Positions 1-7,580 of a stretch of 64,000 nt of DNA are shown piece after piece. This DNA comes from Dolichospermum planctonicum (GTDB lineage: Bacteria; Cyanobacteriota; Cyanobacteriia; Cyanobacteriales; Nostocaceae), in assembly GCF_005402965.1 (NCBI RefSeq), contig NZ_BJCF01000004.1:62001-126000 (forward strand). Reading direction: 5' to 3'. The notes under the pieces were generated by a model. The model was given only the letters and a program-made list of their open reading frames with translations, was not told where the DNA came from and ran no database searches. A program made the translations under genes and the position numbers. Numbering within the stretch: position 1 is the stretch's first letter; each line of letters starts with the position of its first letter.

Positions 1-945
1 CAAACGTTCAGATTTAGTATTAATTAACCAATTTCTTAGTTCTTTACTTGTAGGCATTTCTCCAATTTGAATTACCATTTCTGGTGTTAATTCCTTGGCA
101 AGTTTCTCATTTCTGAGGATGATATCATAGGTAGAAATTAAATAGGGATTTAAGTCTGCATAATTTCTCACTGGAGAAAGTCCTTCAGCTAAAACAGGCC
201 ATTGGAGAGATTGACTTAATCGCGCGATCGCTCTACAATATTCTTCAGATAGCTGTGTTTGAGCTACACCAGCGATAATAATTCCTTTTTGGTAATTTAT
301 TACTGGTAATTGATAATTAGTAATTGCTAATGGGCTAGAAGCCACTGCTGAAAAGAAATCTGACACATCTAAAGTAACGTTAGTACCATCGGGAACGGGA
401 GCGAGCGGGTCACGGAAAGGTATATTTAAATGTACTGGACCAAAATTAGGAAATTGACAACGTTCCCAAGCGTAAATAACGGTTTGTCTGAGATAAGCTA
501 ACATTTCTAAATTTGCGGAGGGTGTAGCTAATTCCCCTTGCCAATTGGGATAATTACCGTATAATTTTACTTGGTCAATAGTTTGGCCAGAATGACAATT
601 TCTTAATTCTGCGGGTCTATCAGTGGTTAATATCAATAAAGGAACACGACTTTCTTTAGCTTCAATTACCGCTGGATAAAAATTTGCCCCCGCAGTTCCC
701 GAAGTACAAACTAATACTACAGGTTTTCCTGTCGCTTTTGCTCGTCCCAACGCAAAAAAAGCCGCCGAACGTTCATCTAAAATCGGCATAGCTGCAATAT
801 GCGGTATTTGTTGAGCAAAAGCCACTGTTAAAGCTGTAGAACGAGAGCCAGGACAGATTACAGCGCATTCCAAACCCAAGCGTTTAAGTGTTTCCGTTAA
901 TACATAAGACCAAATTTGATTAAGATTGTTAAAATTAAGCTGCAT
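1..945 (-). CDS. menD: MenD, 2-succinyl-5-enolpyruvyl-6-hydroxy-3-cyclohexene-1-carboxylate synthase (C-terminal part outside window)
   Basis: Translating the minus strand from the ATG at 943-945 gives 315 codons open to the window edge. The protein starts MQLNFNNLNQIWSYVLTETL and carries the N-terminal thiamine-diphosphate (Pyr) domain hallmarks of MenD: CPGSRSTAL near residue 35, DERSAAFFALG, VCTSGTAGANFYPA and TDRPAELR. MenD condenses isochorismate with 2-oxoglutarate on the menaquinone/phylloquinone route; in cyanobacteria this supplies phylloquinone for photosystem I. The C-terminal half lies beyond base 1. The next gene upstream ends 73 nt before this start, so co-transcription is possible. 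Confidence 0.93.
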   Translation of the reverse strand, partial: MQLNFNNLNQIWSYVLTETLKRLGLECAVICPGSRSTALTVAFAQQIPHIAAMPILDERSAAFFALGRAKATGKPVVLVCTSGTAGANFYPAVIEAKESRVPLLILTTDRPAELRNCHSGQTIDQVKLYGNYPNWQGELATPSANLEMLAYLRQTVIYAWERCQFPNFGPVHLNIPFRDPLAPVPDGTNVTLDVSDFFSAVASSPLAITNYQLPVINYQKGIIIAGVAQTQLSEEYCRAIARLSQSLQWPVLAEGLSPVRNYADLNPYLISTYDIILRNEKLAKELTPEMVIQIGEMPTSKELRNWLINTKSERL

Positions 946-1018
946 TTTATTGGTGTCCAGACTAGCCGGGTCTGTAATTAACCGGAGATAAACATAGATA
1001 ATTTTGTACCTTATTAAA

Positions 1019-1534
1019 CTAGGAAACCCTAGATAATAGCTGACGGAAATGCAGTATTGGCATAGTAAATAAACCCCAAGCCAAACCCGTAATCAAACCG
1101 AAAGGAGTAACAATATAATTATTAAAATCCCATAAACCGAAAATCTGGGCTGCTAATTCCAAAGGATAGGCCATCATAAACACCGTAGCACAAGCAGCGC
1201 CATTTCTACCATATTGACTTAACCAAAAAACACCTTTGCCATCAGTTAAACTATACAAAATCCGAGTTATTAATAAACCTGTCACTGTGCCATAACAGCG
1301 CATACAAACCGCCATAATAAAAGGTGGCGCTAACTCCAAACCCATAGTAGGCTGGGGACAGACATGATTACCCATAAAGTAAATAATATCCGCAATACCC
1401 GGAAGCAAAAACACACCAGACCCAGCGAGAAAAGGAGCAAGAGCAGGACCAAAAACCATACCAGCTAACAGGAAATCAGCAAAAAAACTCACCCAATTAA
1501 CTTGTAACCCTCTTAATAAAACTACCCTTTCCAT
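1019..1534 (-). CDS. DUF2085 family membrane protein
   Basis: This 171-residue protein has about four hydrophobic segments. Its central conserved stretch, with NHVCPQP near residue 56 and AVCMRCYG near residue 76, is the cysteine/arginine signature of DUF2085 integral membrane proteins. The function of the family is unknown; the conserved cysteines could bind metal or a cofactor, but that is inference. It reads in the same direction as menD and sits 73 nt upstream of it. The stretch just upstream of its start (about 1537-1570) is a copy of the common dispersed sequence reading CTCTGTGGTTCG. Confidence 0.75.
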   Translation of the reverse strand: MERVVLLRGLQVNWVSFFADFLLAGMVFGPALAPFLAGSGVFLLPGIADIIYFMGNHVCPQPTMGLELAPPFIMAVCMRCYGTVTGLLITRILYSLTDGKGVFWLSQYGRNGAACATVFMMAYPLELAAQIFGLWDFNNYIVTPFGLITGLAWGLFTMPILHFRQLLSRVS

Positions 1535-1620
1535 ATTCTCTCCGTGTCCTCTGCGCCTCTGTGGTTCGTTTTCTGCAATTAGTTAGTATTCTAGAGTAGA
1601 AAATACCCAAAATCATTATA

Positions 1621-1709
1621 CAGCAGTTATCCGTTTATGAAGTACAGATATTAATGATAAAACTCTTGTGGTGCGGGCATCTTGCCCGCACAAAGTGTAC
1701 CTCACCCAA
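1621..1709 (+). repeat. Dispersed repeat, copy 1 (short form)
   Basis: The stretch beginning cagcagttat, followed by gaagtacagatattaatgat and a gtgcgggcat/cttgcccgcac hairpin, is repeated at about 30279-30391. In that copy 24 extra bases sit inside the hairpin loop. A third, inverted copy of the hairpin part lies at 7504-7556. The right end overlaps the stop codon of the Uma2 gene at 1702-1704. It is an intergenic REP-like repeat with a GCGGGC/GCCCGC stem. Confidence 0.8.
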
Positions 1710-2496
1710 GCTGAACTTTCTGTAAATCATCATTTGGATCAATCCCCATTGCCCGTAAACGTTCGGCTAATTGTGCAGCCTTTCGTTCTGCTTGTTCAGC
1801 CCTGAATTTTTGTAATTGGGCTTCTTCTTGACCTACCAATAACAAATTACCATCTAAATCCCACCAGCGCAGCCAAAGTTGTTCAGGATTATTTAAGTAA
1901 CTTCCTTGCCATAGTCCCAATTCTACAGCTAATGGCGCAATAGGATAATGTCCACGTTCGTTAGGCTGGATTTTTTGGTAAGCAAAATCCACCAAATGAT
2001 AAACCTCTAATTTGCCATGATTAACTTCATAGATGGCATAATAGGGAACACGGATAATACGTTCATATACCCAGAATTTACCAGGTTTTTCACCTGCCTG
2101 TAAACCCGCTAGAGGTGTTGAATCTCTTTCCTCGTCACCATTACCACTGGCTAATTCTATAACAATTAATGGGGGAATATATTCCCGCCATAATACATAG
2201 GAACGACGAATTTTACCATCTAATCTTGGTGCTACATCAGGGACATAAAACCAATCTGGTGCTACTGTACCTTTTTCTGGTGGTTCAGTTTCGCGCCAGT
2301 AAATACCACAATCTTGACCTATACAAAATTGTCCATCAGGATGTAATTTTTGTAAAGTTTGAATTATGGAATCTGTGATGATAATACTTTGGGGATGTTC
2401 TTGAAAATTCTTCACGAATGTACCATCAGACTCTGGGAGTTGAGTATGATCAGGAAACTGCGGTGGTATAGCAATATCAGCCAGGGTTTCACTCAT
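1702..2496 (-). CDS. Uma2 family (DUF820) putative endonuclease
   Basis: The 264-residue protein has the DUF820/Uma2 pattern: WFYVPDVAPRLDG, then PPLIVIELASGNGDEE and GKFWVYERIIRVPYYAIYEV, where the D...E residues belong to a PD-(D/E)XK-like fold. It ends in a coiled-coil tail rich in AEQAERKAAQLAERLR. The family is strongly expanded in filamentous cyanobacteria and is annotated as putative restriction-like endonucleases; the biological role is unproven. The start is the ATG at 2496, and the stop codon falls inside a dispersed repeat. A relative broken by a nonsense codon lies at 58661-59446. Confidence 0.85.
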   Translation of the reverse strand: MSETLADIAIPPQFPDHTQLPESDGTFVKNFQEHPQSIIITDSIIQTLQKLHPDGQFCIGQDCGIYWRETEPPEKGTVAPDWFYVPDVAPRLDGKIRRSYVLWREYIPPLIVIELASGNGDEERDSTPLAGLQAGEKPGKFWVYERIIRVPYYAIYEVNHGKLEVYHLVDFAYQKIQPNERGHYPIAPLAVELGLWQGSYLNNPEQLWLRWWDLDGNLLLVGQEEAQLQKFRAEQAERKAAQLAERLRAMGIDPNDDLQKVQLG

Positions 2497-2604
2497 ACTA
2501 TTTAAAAAATTGCAGTTGTCAATTTAGTATTATATCAGAGAATAGGGAGCGCGGAATTACTGGATATTGTATTATAAAGGTTATACGGTCATCTATCACA
2601 GATT

Positions 2605-4503
2605 ATGATTTGCTGCTTAAACCCGGATTGTTCCCAGCCTATCAACCCTGATCATAACGAGTTTTGTCAATCTTGCAGAACCCCGTTAGTACCATTATTA
2701 ATCAATCGTTTTCGAGTATTGCGTGTGCTTTCTAATAAAGGTGGTTTTGGGAGAACCTATTTAGCAGAAGATAGCCAAAAGTTAAATGAACCCTGTGTAA
2801 TCAAGCAACTTGCACCTAAACAGTCAGGAACTTACGCTTTAAAAAAAGCCACAGAGTTATTTATTGAAGAAGCTAAACGCTTACAAGATTTAGGAGAACA
2901 CCCGCAAATACCAACACTGTTTGCTTATTTTGAAGATAATGGTTTTCTCTATTTGGTACAACAGTTTATTAAAGGGGATAATTTATTAGATGAATTAGCA
3001 CAAAAGGGGAAATATAACGAAATTCAAATTAGAGAATTATTACTAGATTTATTACCACCTTTAAAGTTTATTCATGAGCGCCAGGTTATTCATCGGGATA
3101 TTAAACCACAGAATATCATGCGCCGAGCCAGTGATGGTAAATTGGTATTAATTGATTTTGGGGCTTCTAAACAATTACAATTAAATACCACAGTTCACAC
3201 CCAAATAGGAACACAAATTGGTTCTTATGGATATAGTCCACTGGAACAAATACAAGGTGGTGAAGCTTATCCAGCCAGTGATTTATTCGCTTTAGGTGCA
3301 ACTTGTTTTCATTTATTAACAGGGGTTAATCCTTTTAATTTATGGACAATCAATGGTTTTAGTTGGGTGAATAATTGGCGAGAAAATTTACCTAGTTCTG
3401 TTAGTCAGGATTTGGGGAAAGTTTTAGATAAGTTGTTGAAAATTGAGATTCAAGAACGGTATCAATCTGCGGATCAAGTCATCAAAGATATACAAATTTC
3501 TCAAAATCAAATTTCGGGAAATTCTCCAACTACAATCAATCGTCGCGGTTTTATCTATGGAGGATTATGTTTAGGTGGTGTAACTGTTGCATTTATAGGA
3601 ATCAGTTTATTTTTTAGGAAGCAAAATCAAACCTCAATTTCAGATACAACAACTCCTAAAAATAGACGAACTCCTATTATAAATAACCTGAAAACCTTTA
3701 GTTTTGAAGTGGTCAGCACTGACGCAACCGGAAACATCATTAACCGACGGAATGAAAGTGCAAAATATTTCACAGAAGACTTAGGAAATGGTGTGACATT
3801 GGAAATGGTGGAAATCCCAGGGGGAACATTTATCATGGGTTCACCGGAAAACGAAGCGGGAAGGTATTCAGACGAAGGACCACAACATCAAGTTACTGTT
3901 CCTGCTTTCTTCATGGCAAAATATGAATTGACACAGGCACAATATCAAGCTATCATGGGTAGTAACCCTTCTGCATTCAAAGGCAATAATCGCCCAGTGG
4001 AAAGAGTCAGTTGGAATGATGCAGTTACATTCTGTGAAAAGTTAAGTCAAAAAACACAGAAATACTACAGATTACCTAGTGAAGCTGAATGGGAGTATGG
4101 TTGTAGAGCCGGAACTACCACACCGTTTTATTTTGGTGAAAGTATCACTGCTGATTTGGTAAACTATGATGGTAATTACACTTATGGTTCTGCATCAAAA
4201 GGCCAGTATCGTCAACAAACCGCAGATGTAGGTTCTTTTCCCCCTAACGCTTTTGGTTTGTACGATATGCACGGTAATGTATGGGAGTGGTGTTTGGATG
4301 ATTATATAGATAATTATAATGCTACGCCTAAAGATGGTAGTGCTTTGACAAGGCGAAGCGGCTATAATAAACTGCTGCGCGGTGGTTCGTGGTTCAACAA
4401 TCCTGCGGTTTGCCGTTCTGCTTATCGCTACAACGACAACCTCGTCTACAGCAACTACGGTATTGGTTTTCGGGTTGTATGTAGTGGTGCGGCGAGGACT
4501 TAG
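2605..4503 (+). CDS. Ser/Thr protein kinase with zinc ribbon, membrane segment and C-terminal FGE-sulfatase domain; candidate DGR variable protein
   Basis: The 632-residue protein begins with a four-cysteine zinc ribbon (CLNPDCSQ...FCQSC, residues 4-24). A Hanks-type kinase domain follows at about 35-295, with a glycine loop (NKGGFGRTYL), VIKQL lysine, HRDIKPQN catalytic loop and DFG (LIDFGASK). A single hydrophobic segment lies near 310-335. An FGE-sulfatase/SUMF1-type domain runs from about 390 to the end (GGTFIMGSPE, YRLPSEAEWEYGCRAG, LYDMHGNVWEWC, LLRGGSW, GFRVVCSGA). Such a protein would phosphorylate partners inside the cell with the FGE domain probably on the other side of the membrane; real formylglycine generation is unlikely. 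The last 120 nt change codon style sharply (see the variable-region entry). A paralogue lacking the membrane segment is at 28491-30206. Confidence 0.9.
   Translation: MICCLNPDCSQPINPDHNEFCQSCRTPLVPLLINRFRVLRVLSNKGGFGRTYLAEDSQKLNEPCVIKQLAPKQSGTYALKKATELFIEEAKRLQDLGEHPQIPTLFAYFEDNGFLYLVQQFIKGDNLLDELAQKGKYNEIQIRELLLDLLPPLKFIHERQVIHRDIKPQNIMRRASDGKLVLIDFGASKQLQLNTTVHTQIGTQIGSYGYSPLEQIQGGEAYPASDLFALGATCFHLLTGVNPFNLWTINGFSWVNNWRENLPSSVSQDLGKVLDKLLKIEIQERYQSADQVIKDIQISQNQISGNSPTTINRRGFIYGGLCLGGVTVAFIGISLFFRKQNQTSISDTTTPKNRRTPIINNLKTFSFEVVSTDATGNIINRRNESAKYFTEDLGNGVTLEMVEIPGGTFIMGSPENEAGRYSDEGPQHQVTVPAFFMAKYELTQAQYQAIMGSNPSAFKGNNRPVERVSWNDAVTFCEKLSQKTQKYYRLPSEAEWEYGCRAGTTTPFYFGESITADLVNYDGNYTYGSASKGQYRQQTADVGSFPPNAFGLYDMHGNVWEWCLDDYIDNYNATPKDGSALTRRSGYNKLLRGGSWFNNPAVCRSAYRYNDNLVYSNYGIGFRVVCSGAART
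4375..4500 (+). other. Candidate DGR variable region (VR) of the kinase-FGE gene
   Basis: Between the LRGGSW motif and the stop, codons become TTC AAC AAT, then CGC TAC AAC GAC AAC CTC and GTC TAC AGC AAC TAC. These are nearly all NNC, while the rest of this AT-rich gene prefers AAT, TAT and GAT. Adenine-directed mutagenesis of an AAC-rich template gives exactly this pattern in FGE/C-type-lectin target proteins of cyanobacterial DGRs. The following GGTTTTCGG block is shared with the paralogue and could belong to the invariant 3' end. No template repeat or reverse transcriptase is visible in the window, so this is inference. Confidence 0.5.
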
Positions 4504-4824
4504 TAGCCCTTTACACTTTTGCTCTTTTGCCCTTCTTTGTTTTTTCCCTTTTTCGATCGCGTCACGGCGATCAATTTTTTTTATAAAAGTTAGATTATGG
4601 CATATTGTAATATGCTAACAGAGTTTTTCGGTCATGTCAAGTTTTATTTTGTCAGAATCAGGTGGTTATCGAGCGAAGTCGAGATAATATCCAGGATTTG
4701 AGGATTTACAGGATGTTATTGATAAATTGCTGGTTTTCCTTTGCGTCTTTGCGTCTACCCTGCGGGATCTCTAAGAGAGATTGCGCGAAACTGAATATTA
4801 AATGTTCTCAGAATCTGACAATTT
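4504..4824. other. Gene-free stretch with decayed repeats
   Basis: No gene is supported here. The stretch contains a short gcatatt/aatatgc hairpin near 4599, a ccaggatttgaggatttac repeat fragment near 4691 and, at 4733-4791, a dispersed repeat. In reverse orientation that repeat starts gtttcgcgcaatctctctta and continues into cccgcagggtagacgcaaag. It is homologous to the forward copy at 25190-25247. Confidence 0.7.
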
Positions 4825-5310
4825 TTAAACTTCTCCTGCTGTAATTAGAGCATAATTATATATTTTAGGACTGATCCTTGTACCTTTTATTATTAAATCA
4901 TCCAAAATATTTTTGACACTATCAATTAATCCTTGTTCTTTGGCTAAAATAATTACTCCAACTAAACCAACAATTGGTAAACCTCTACCAATAGCAACTT
5001 TTCTACCAGCTTTTTCATCAATTAAAAGTTGATCAGCTTTTAATTCTTCTGCCAAAATAATCGCAGAACATTCTCCTAAATCTAAATCTGTTTCTAATTG
5101 CAAATTTTTAATCAGTTCGTGATTATTTATAGAACGAACTTCCAGCCATGATACTAATTTTACAGCTAAAACAGCAGGATGATTTCCTGTGGTTAATTCT
5201 TCATAGACTTGTTGAGGAATTATCACTCTGCCAAAAACAGCCTGAAGTAAATCTAATTTACCAATTTTAGCAAGTTCACTTAATGGGGTTGTATCAGAAA
5301 CAATAATCAT
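4825..5310 (-). CDS. DUF3368 PIN-like toxin component
   Basis: The 161-residue protein starts MIIVSDTTPLSELAKIGKLD and contains DLGECSAIILAEEL and LLIDEKAGRKVA, matching DUF3368 proteins. These are PIN-domain ribonuclease-like toxins with acidic residues D6, E..., and DE near 110. It overlaps its upstream partner by 4 nt (ATGA), a tight coupling typical of toxin-antitoxin pairs. The likely role is a type II toxin RNase neutralised by the UPF0175 protein. It appears full length; activity is untested. Confidence 0.82.
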   Translation of the reverse strand: MIIVSDTTPLSELAKIGKLDLLQAVFGRVIIPQQVYEELTTGNHPAVLAVKLVSWLEVRSINNHELIKNLQLETDLDLGECSAIILAEELKADQLLIDEKAGRKVAIGRGLPIVGLVGVIILAKEQGLIDSVKNILDDLIIKGTRISPKIYNYALITAGEV

Positions 5311-5585
5311 AAATTATTTGCTTTTAACCCCATTCTCGCTTGATTGATTTCTGACTGAAATTCCTCTAAACTCATACTATCGTCAAAAAGAGATATATCA
5401 TATTTAGACATTAACTCAATCATATCTAATCGAGAAATTCCTAATAATTGACTAGCTTTACCACTACTAATTTCTCCGTGTTTTAGTAGTGTCATTACAT
5501 AAGCTTCTTTAGCTTTATTTTCTGCTTCTTTTCTGATAGTGTCTGTGACGCTATGGATGGGAATGGTAAACTCTACTTTAGTCAT
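5307..5585 (-). CDS. UPF0175 family antitoxin
   Basis: The 92-residue protein contains a helix-turn-helix-like segment in the middle (GEISSGKASQLLGISRLDMI), typical of UPF0175 proteins. These pair with DUF3368 toxins in cyanobacteria and archaea and probably autoregulate. It is the promoter-proximal gene, and its stop codon overlaps the start of the toxin. The upstream 55 nt are AT-rich and lead into the MITE-like element at 5641-5770, so the promoter probably lies between 5585 and 5640. Confidence 0.82.
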   Translation of the reverse strand: MTKVEFTIPIHSVTDTIRKEAENKAKEAYVMTLLKHGEISSGKASQLLGISRLDMIELMSKYDISLFDDSMSLEEFQSEINQARMGLKANNL

Positions 5586-5640
5586 ACAATCACATTTGTT
5601 TATTTTGATGATGCTTATATTATAAACCCACAGAGGTAGT

Positions 5641-5770
5641 TAAGTAGGTGGACGTGAAATAACCAAAATGTGTAACGATATGTAAATTTACCTCAATGCG
5701 TTATTGTAGTTGAGTTTTAGCCATTTCACAAAACGAAATATATTTTGATTTTCCTCCGCCCACCTACTTA
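5641..5770. mobile_element. MITE-like element with TAAGTAGGTGG ends (copy a)
   Basis: The 130-bp non-coding unit is bounded by inverted ends TAAGTAGGTGGACG and CGCCCACCTACTTA (13 of 14 matching). It fills most of the gap between the UPF0175 promoter and the broken Rpn gene. Related ends flank the elements at 23644-23763 and 44401-44636, whose interiors differ. It has no coding capacity, so it would need a transposase in trans. Confidence 0.65.
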
Positions 5771-5889
5771 TATCTTCCAAATATTGGATTTTACCACGGA
5801 GGGAACTAAATAATTCTGCTGTTGAACTTTTTACAACAATATTTTCTGGTGAAAAAAAAGTGATTCTGACAATTTAATTTTATAATCTC

Positions 5890-6725
5890 ATGAGTTTTGA
5901 CAACGTTTGTAAACTACTAGCAGAAAAATATCCCTTTGATTTTGCTAAATGGTTACTTCCCCAAGCACCAAAAACGATCAAAGTCTTAAAAACCGAATTG
6001 AGTATAGAACCAATTCGCGCTGATTTTGTCACCTTCTTACAAACAGAAAATCGGATTTTACTGAATTTCAAACCAACCCACAATCTAAACCTCCAATTCC
6101 TTTTAGAGAGTTAGATTATTCAGTGAGATTAATCCGTACATATCAAGTTCCTGTTACTCAAGTCGTGATTTTCTTACAAGAAACAACAGACGAAATCGCT
6201 TTTACCGAAGCATACATCAATGAAACCACACATCACCGTTATCGTGTCATCAGAATGTGGGAACAAGATTCAGCTTTATTTCTCGATAATCTGGCATTAT
6301 TACCATTAGCACCATTAACACAGACAAATTCACCTCAAGGTTTATTATCCCAGATTGCCAATAATGTTGCTAAAATTGCAGATAGGGAGACTAAACAGGA
6401 TATTGCAGCTTACACAGAGATTTTAGCAGGTTTGCGATTTGAGAAAGACTTTATTCGTCAATTGTTAAGTGAGGATATTATGCAAGAATCAGTCATTTAT
6501 CAGGATATTTTGCAGAAGGGAGAAAGAATAGGAGAACAAAGAGGAGAAGTTAAATTTTGTCTACGTTTACTTAATCAACGGTTTGGGGAAATTGATTCTT
6601 TAATAGTTGAAAGAGTCAAAGGTTTACCTGTAGAACAGTTAGAAAATTTAGGTGCTGCATTGTTTAATATTTCTGAAGTTGCTGATTTGGTAACTTGGTT
6701 AAATCAACAAGATCATCAGAACTAA
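5890..6725 (+). pseudogene. Rpn family nuclease/transposase-like protein with DUF4351 tail, frameshifted
   Basis: Two consecutive reading frames encode one protein. The first (5890 to about 6062) gives MSFDNVCKLLAEKYPFDFAK... up to TENRIL. From about 6063 the second frame continues EFQTNPQSKPPIPFRELDYS and runs to 6725. Family members usually read ILHIEFQTNP at this point, so about 4 nt appear to be missing between TTA (6060) and GAA (6063). The C-terminal 50 residues are DUF4351 (LLNQRFGEIDSL...LENLGAALFN). Intact relatives are PD-(D/E)XK-type recombination-promoting nucleases. The second half could still be translated from an internal start. Confidence 0.8.
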
Positions 6726-6827
6726 TAGTGGTGTTGGGTTTTGCAACCCAACCTACTTGATAATTATAGATTTCGGTTTGCACTGCGTGAATAAAACTTC
6801 CTCCACAATATTTTGAGTAAATGATCA

Positions 6828-7049
6828 CTAAACATCAAGAAAAATATCAACATCAATCTGAGTCTGTTTTAAAATACTTCTTAGTGTTCCTTCCTTAATT
6901 TCTCCATGATGCGGAATGGTTGTTTTTTGATTTGTTGCTGCATTAAACCAAATTTCATGATCTCCTTTAGCTGCAAGGTAAAACTCAAATCCTAGCTTTC
7001 CTAACTTTCTAGTCACTTCTCGATAGGAAAAACCCGCTAATCTCCCCAT
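6828..7049 (-). CDS. hicA: HicA-type mRNA interferase toxin
   Basis: This 73-residue protein is of typical HicA length. It has a double-stranded-RNA-binding-like fold, with the catalytic histidine plausibly in KGDHEIWF and the TTIPHHGEIKEGTLRSILKQ stretch characteristic of the family. HicA cleaves mRNA when not bound by HicB. Its start codon overlaps the hicB stop by 1 nt (TAATG), so it is translationally coupled to the upstream antitoxin. Confidence 0.88.
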   Translation of the reverse strand: MGRLAGFSYREVTRKLGKLGFEFYLAAKGDHEIWFNAATNQKTTIPHHGEIKEGTLRSILKQTQIDVDIFLDV

Positions 7050-7288
7050 TACACTTCCATAATTAACGGATATTCAAATTGAGAAGGTAAATCTGGTAAA
7101 TGAAAATTATGATTTTTTTCTTTCTCCAATTCCAATAATACCTTAGCTACATCTTCAGCAATTTCTATGGCTTCTTGTACTGTTTTACCTTCTGCCAATA
7201 AACCTTGTAAATCATCACTTGTAGCTACAAAATATTCTTGTTCATCTTCAATAAATTTTTCAATTTTTAGTCGAATTAGCATTTGCAT
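7049..7288 (-). CDS. hicB: HicB-like antitoxin
   Basis: The 79-residue protein has the partial RNase H-like HicB fold: an EYFVATSDDLQGLLAEGKTVQEAIE motif region followed by a helical segment. It is the first gene of the hicB-hicA pair and overlaps hicA by one base. It lacks an obvious DNA-binding C-terminal domain, so autoregulation may need another mechanism. It should neutralise the adjacent HicA. Confidence 0.82.
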   Translation of the reverse strand: MQMLIRLKIEKFIEDEQEYFVATSDDLQGLLAEGKTVQEAIEIAEDVAKVLLELEKEKNHNFHLPDLPSQFEYPLIMEV

Positions 7289-7387
7289 TTAGTTAACCTT
7301 GATAGTGAGTACAGGAATAAATGGTACTGCTTATATTATATTATATTTCTCTGTGTTCTCTGTCCCTGGAGTGGTTTATTTAATTAC

Positions 7388-7479
7388 AGGACTTACGCAA
7401 AAAGAACAGAAAGTAGGGGTAATTCATGAATTACCCCTACGCAAGAATAAGGTGTTCAGCCACATCTTACGTAAGTCCT
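7388..7479. mobile_element. MITE-like element with AGGACTTACGCAA ends (copy 1)
   Basis: The 92-bp unit has inverted ends AGGACTTACGCAA and TTACGTAAGTCCT (one mismatch). Its core holds a perfect 28-bp palindrome at 7413-7440 (gtaggggtaattca and its complement). A second element with perfect 13-bp ends but a different core is at 32227-32317, and a solitary end is at 38383-38395. It is non-coding; a small ORF across it has no protein-like character. Confidence 0.75.
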
Positions 7480-7503
7480 AAATTATATTTTATACAAAAC
7501 ACA

Positions 7504-7556
7504 AAGGCGGGCAAGACTTGTACTGAGCTTGTCGAAGTATGCCCGCACCACAAGAT
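7504..7556 (-). repeat. Dispersed repeat, inverted copy (long-loop form)
   Basis: Read on the minus strand this gives cttgtggtgcgggcatactt, then cgacaagctcagtacaagtc and ttgcccgc. It matches the hairpin part of the copy at 30279-30391, including the loop insertion that the copy at 1621-1709 lacks. It sits directly downstream of agrE and may act as a transcription barrier. Confidence 0.75.
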
Positions 7557-7580
7557 TGAGAATGTTAAAAGCGGTATTTC

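Noticed and set aside
2605-4503. True formylglycine-generating enzyme activity
   Set aside because: The FGE-like domain is fused to a kinase and has a variable-looking end; there is no sulfatase gene nearby to act on.
4382-4618. ORF overlapping the end of the first kinase-FGE gene
   Set aside because: It is a shifted frame of the variable region running into the intergenic DNA.
7299-7481. Small plus-strand ORF
   Set aside because: It spans the MITE-like element and its palindrome; composition is not protein-like and there is no ribosome site.
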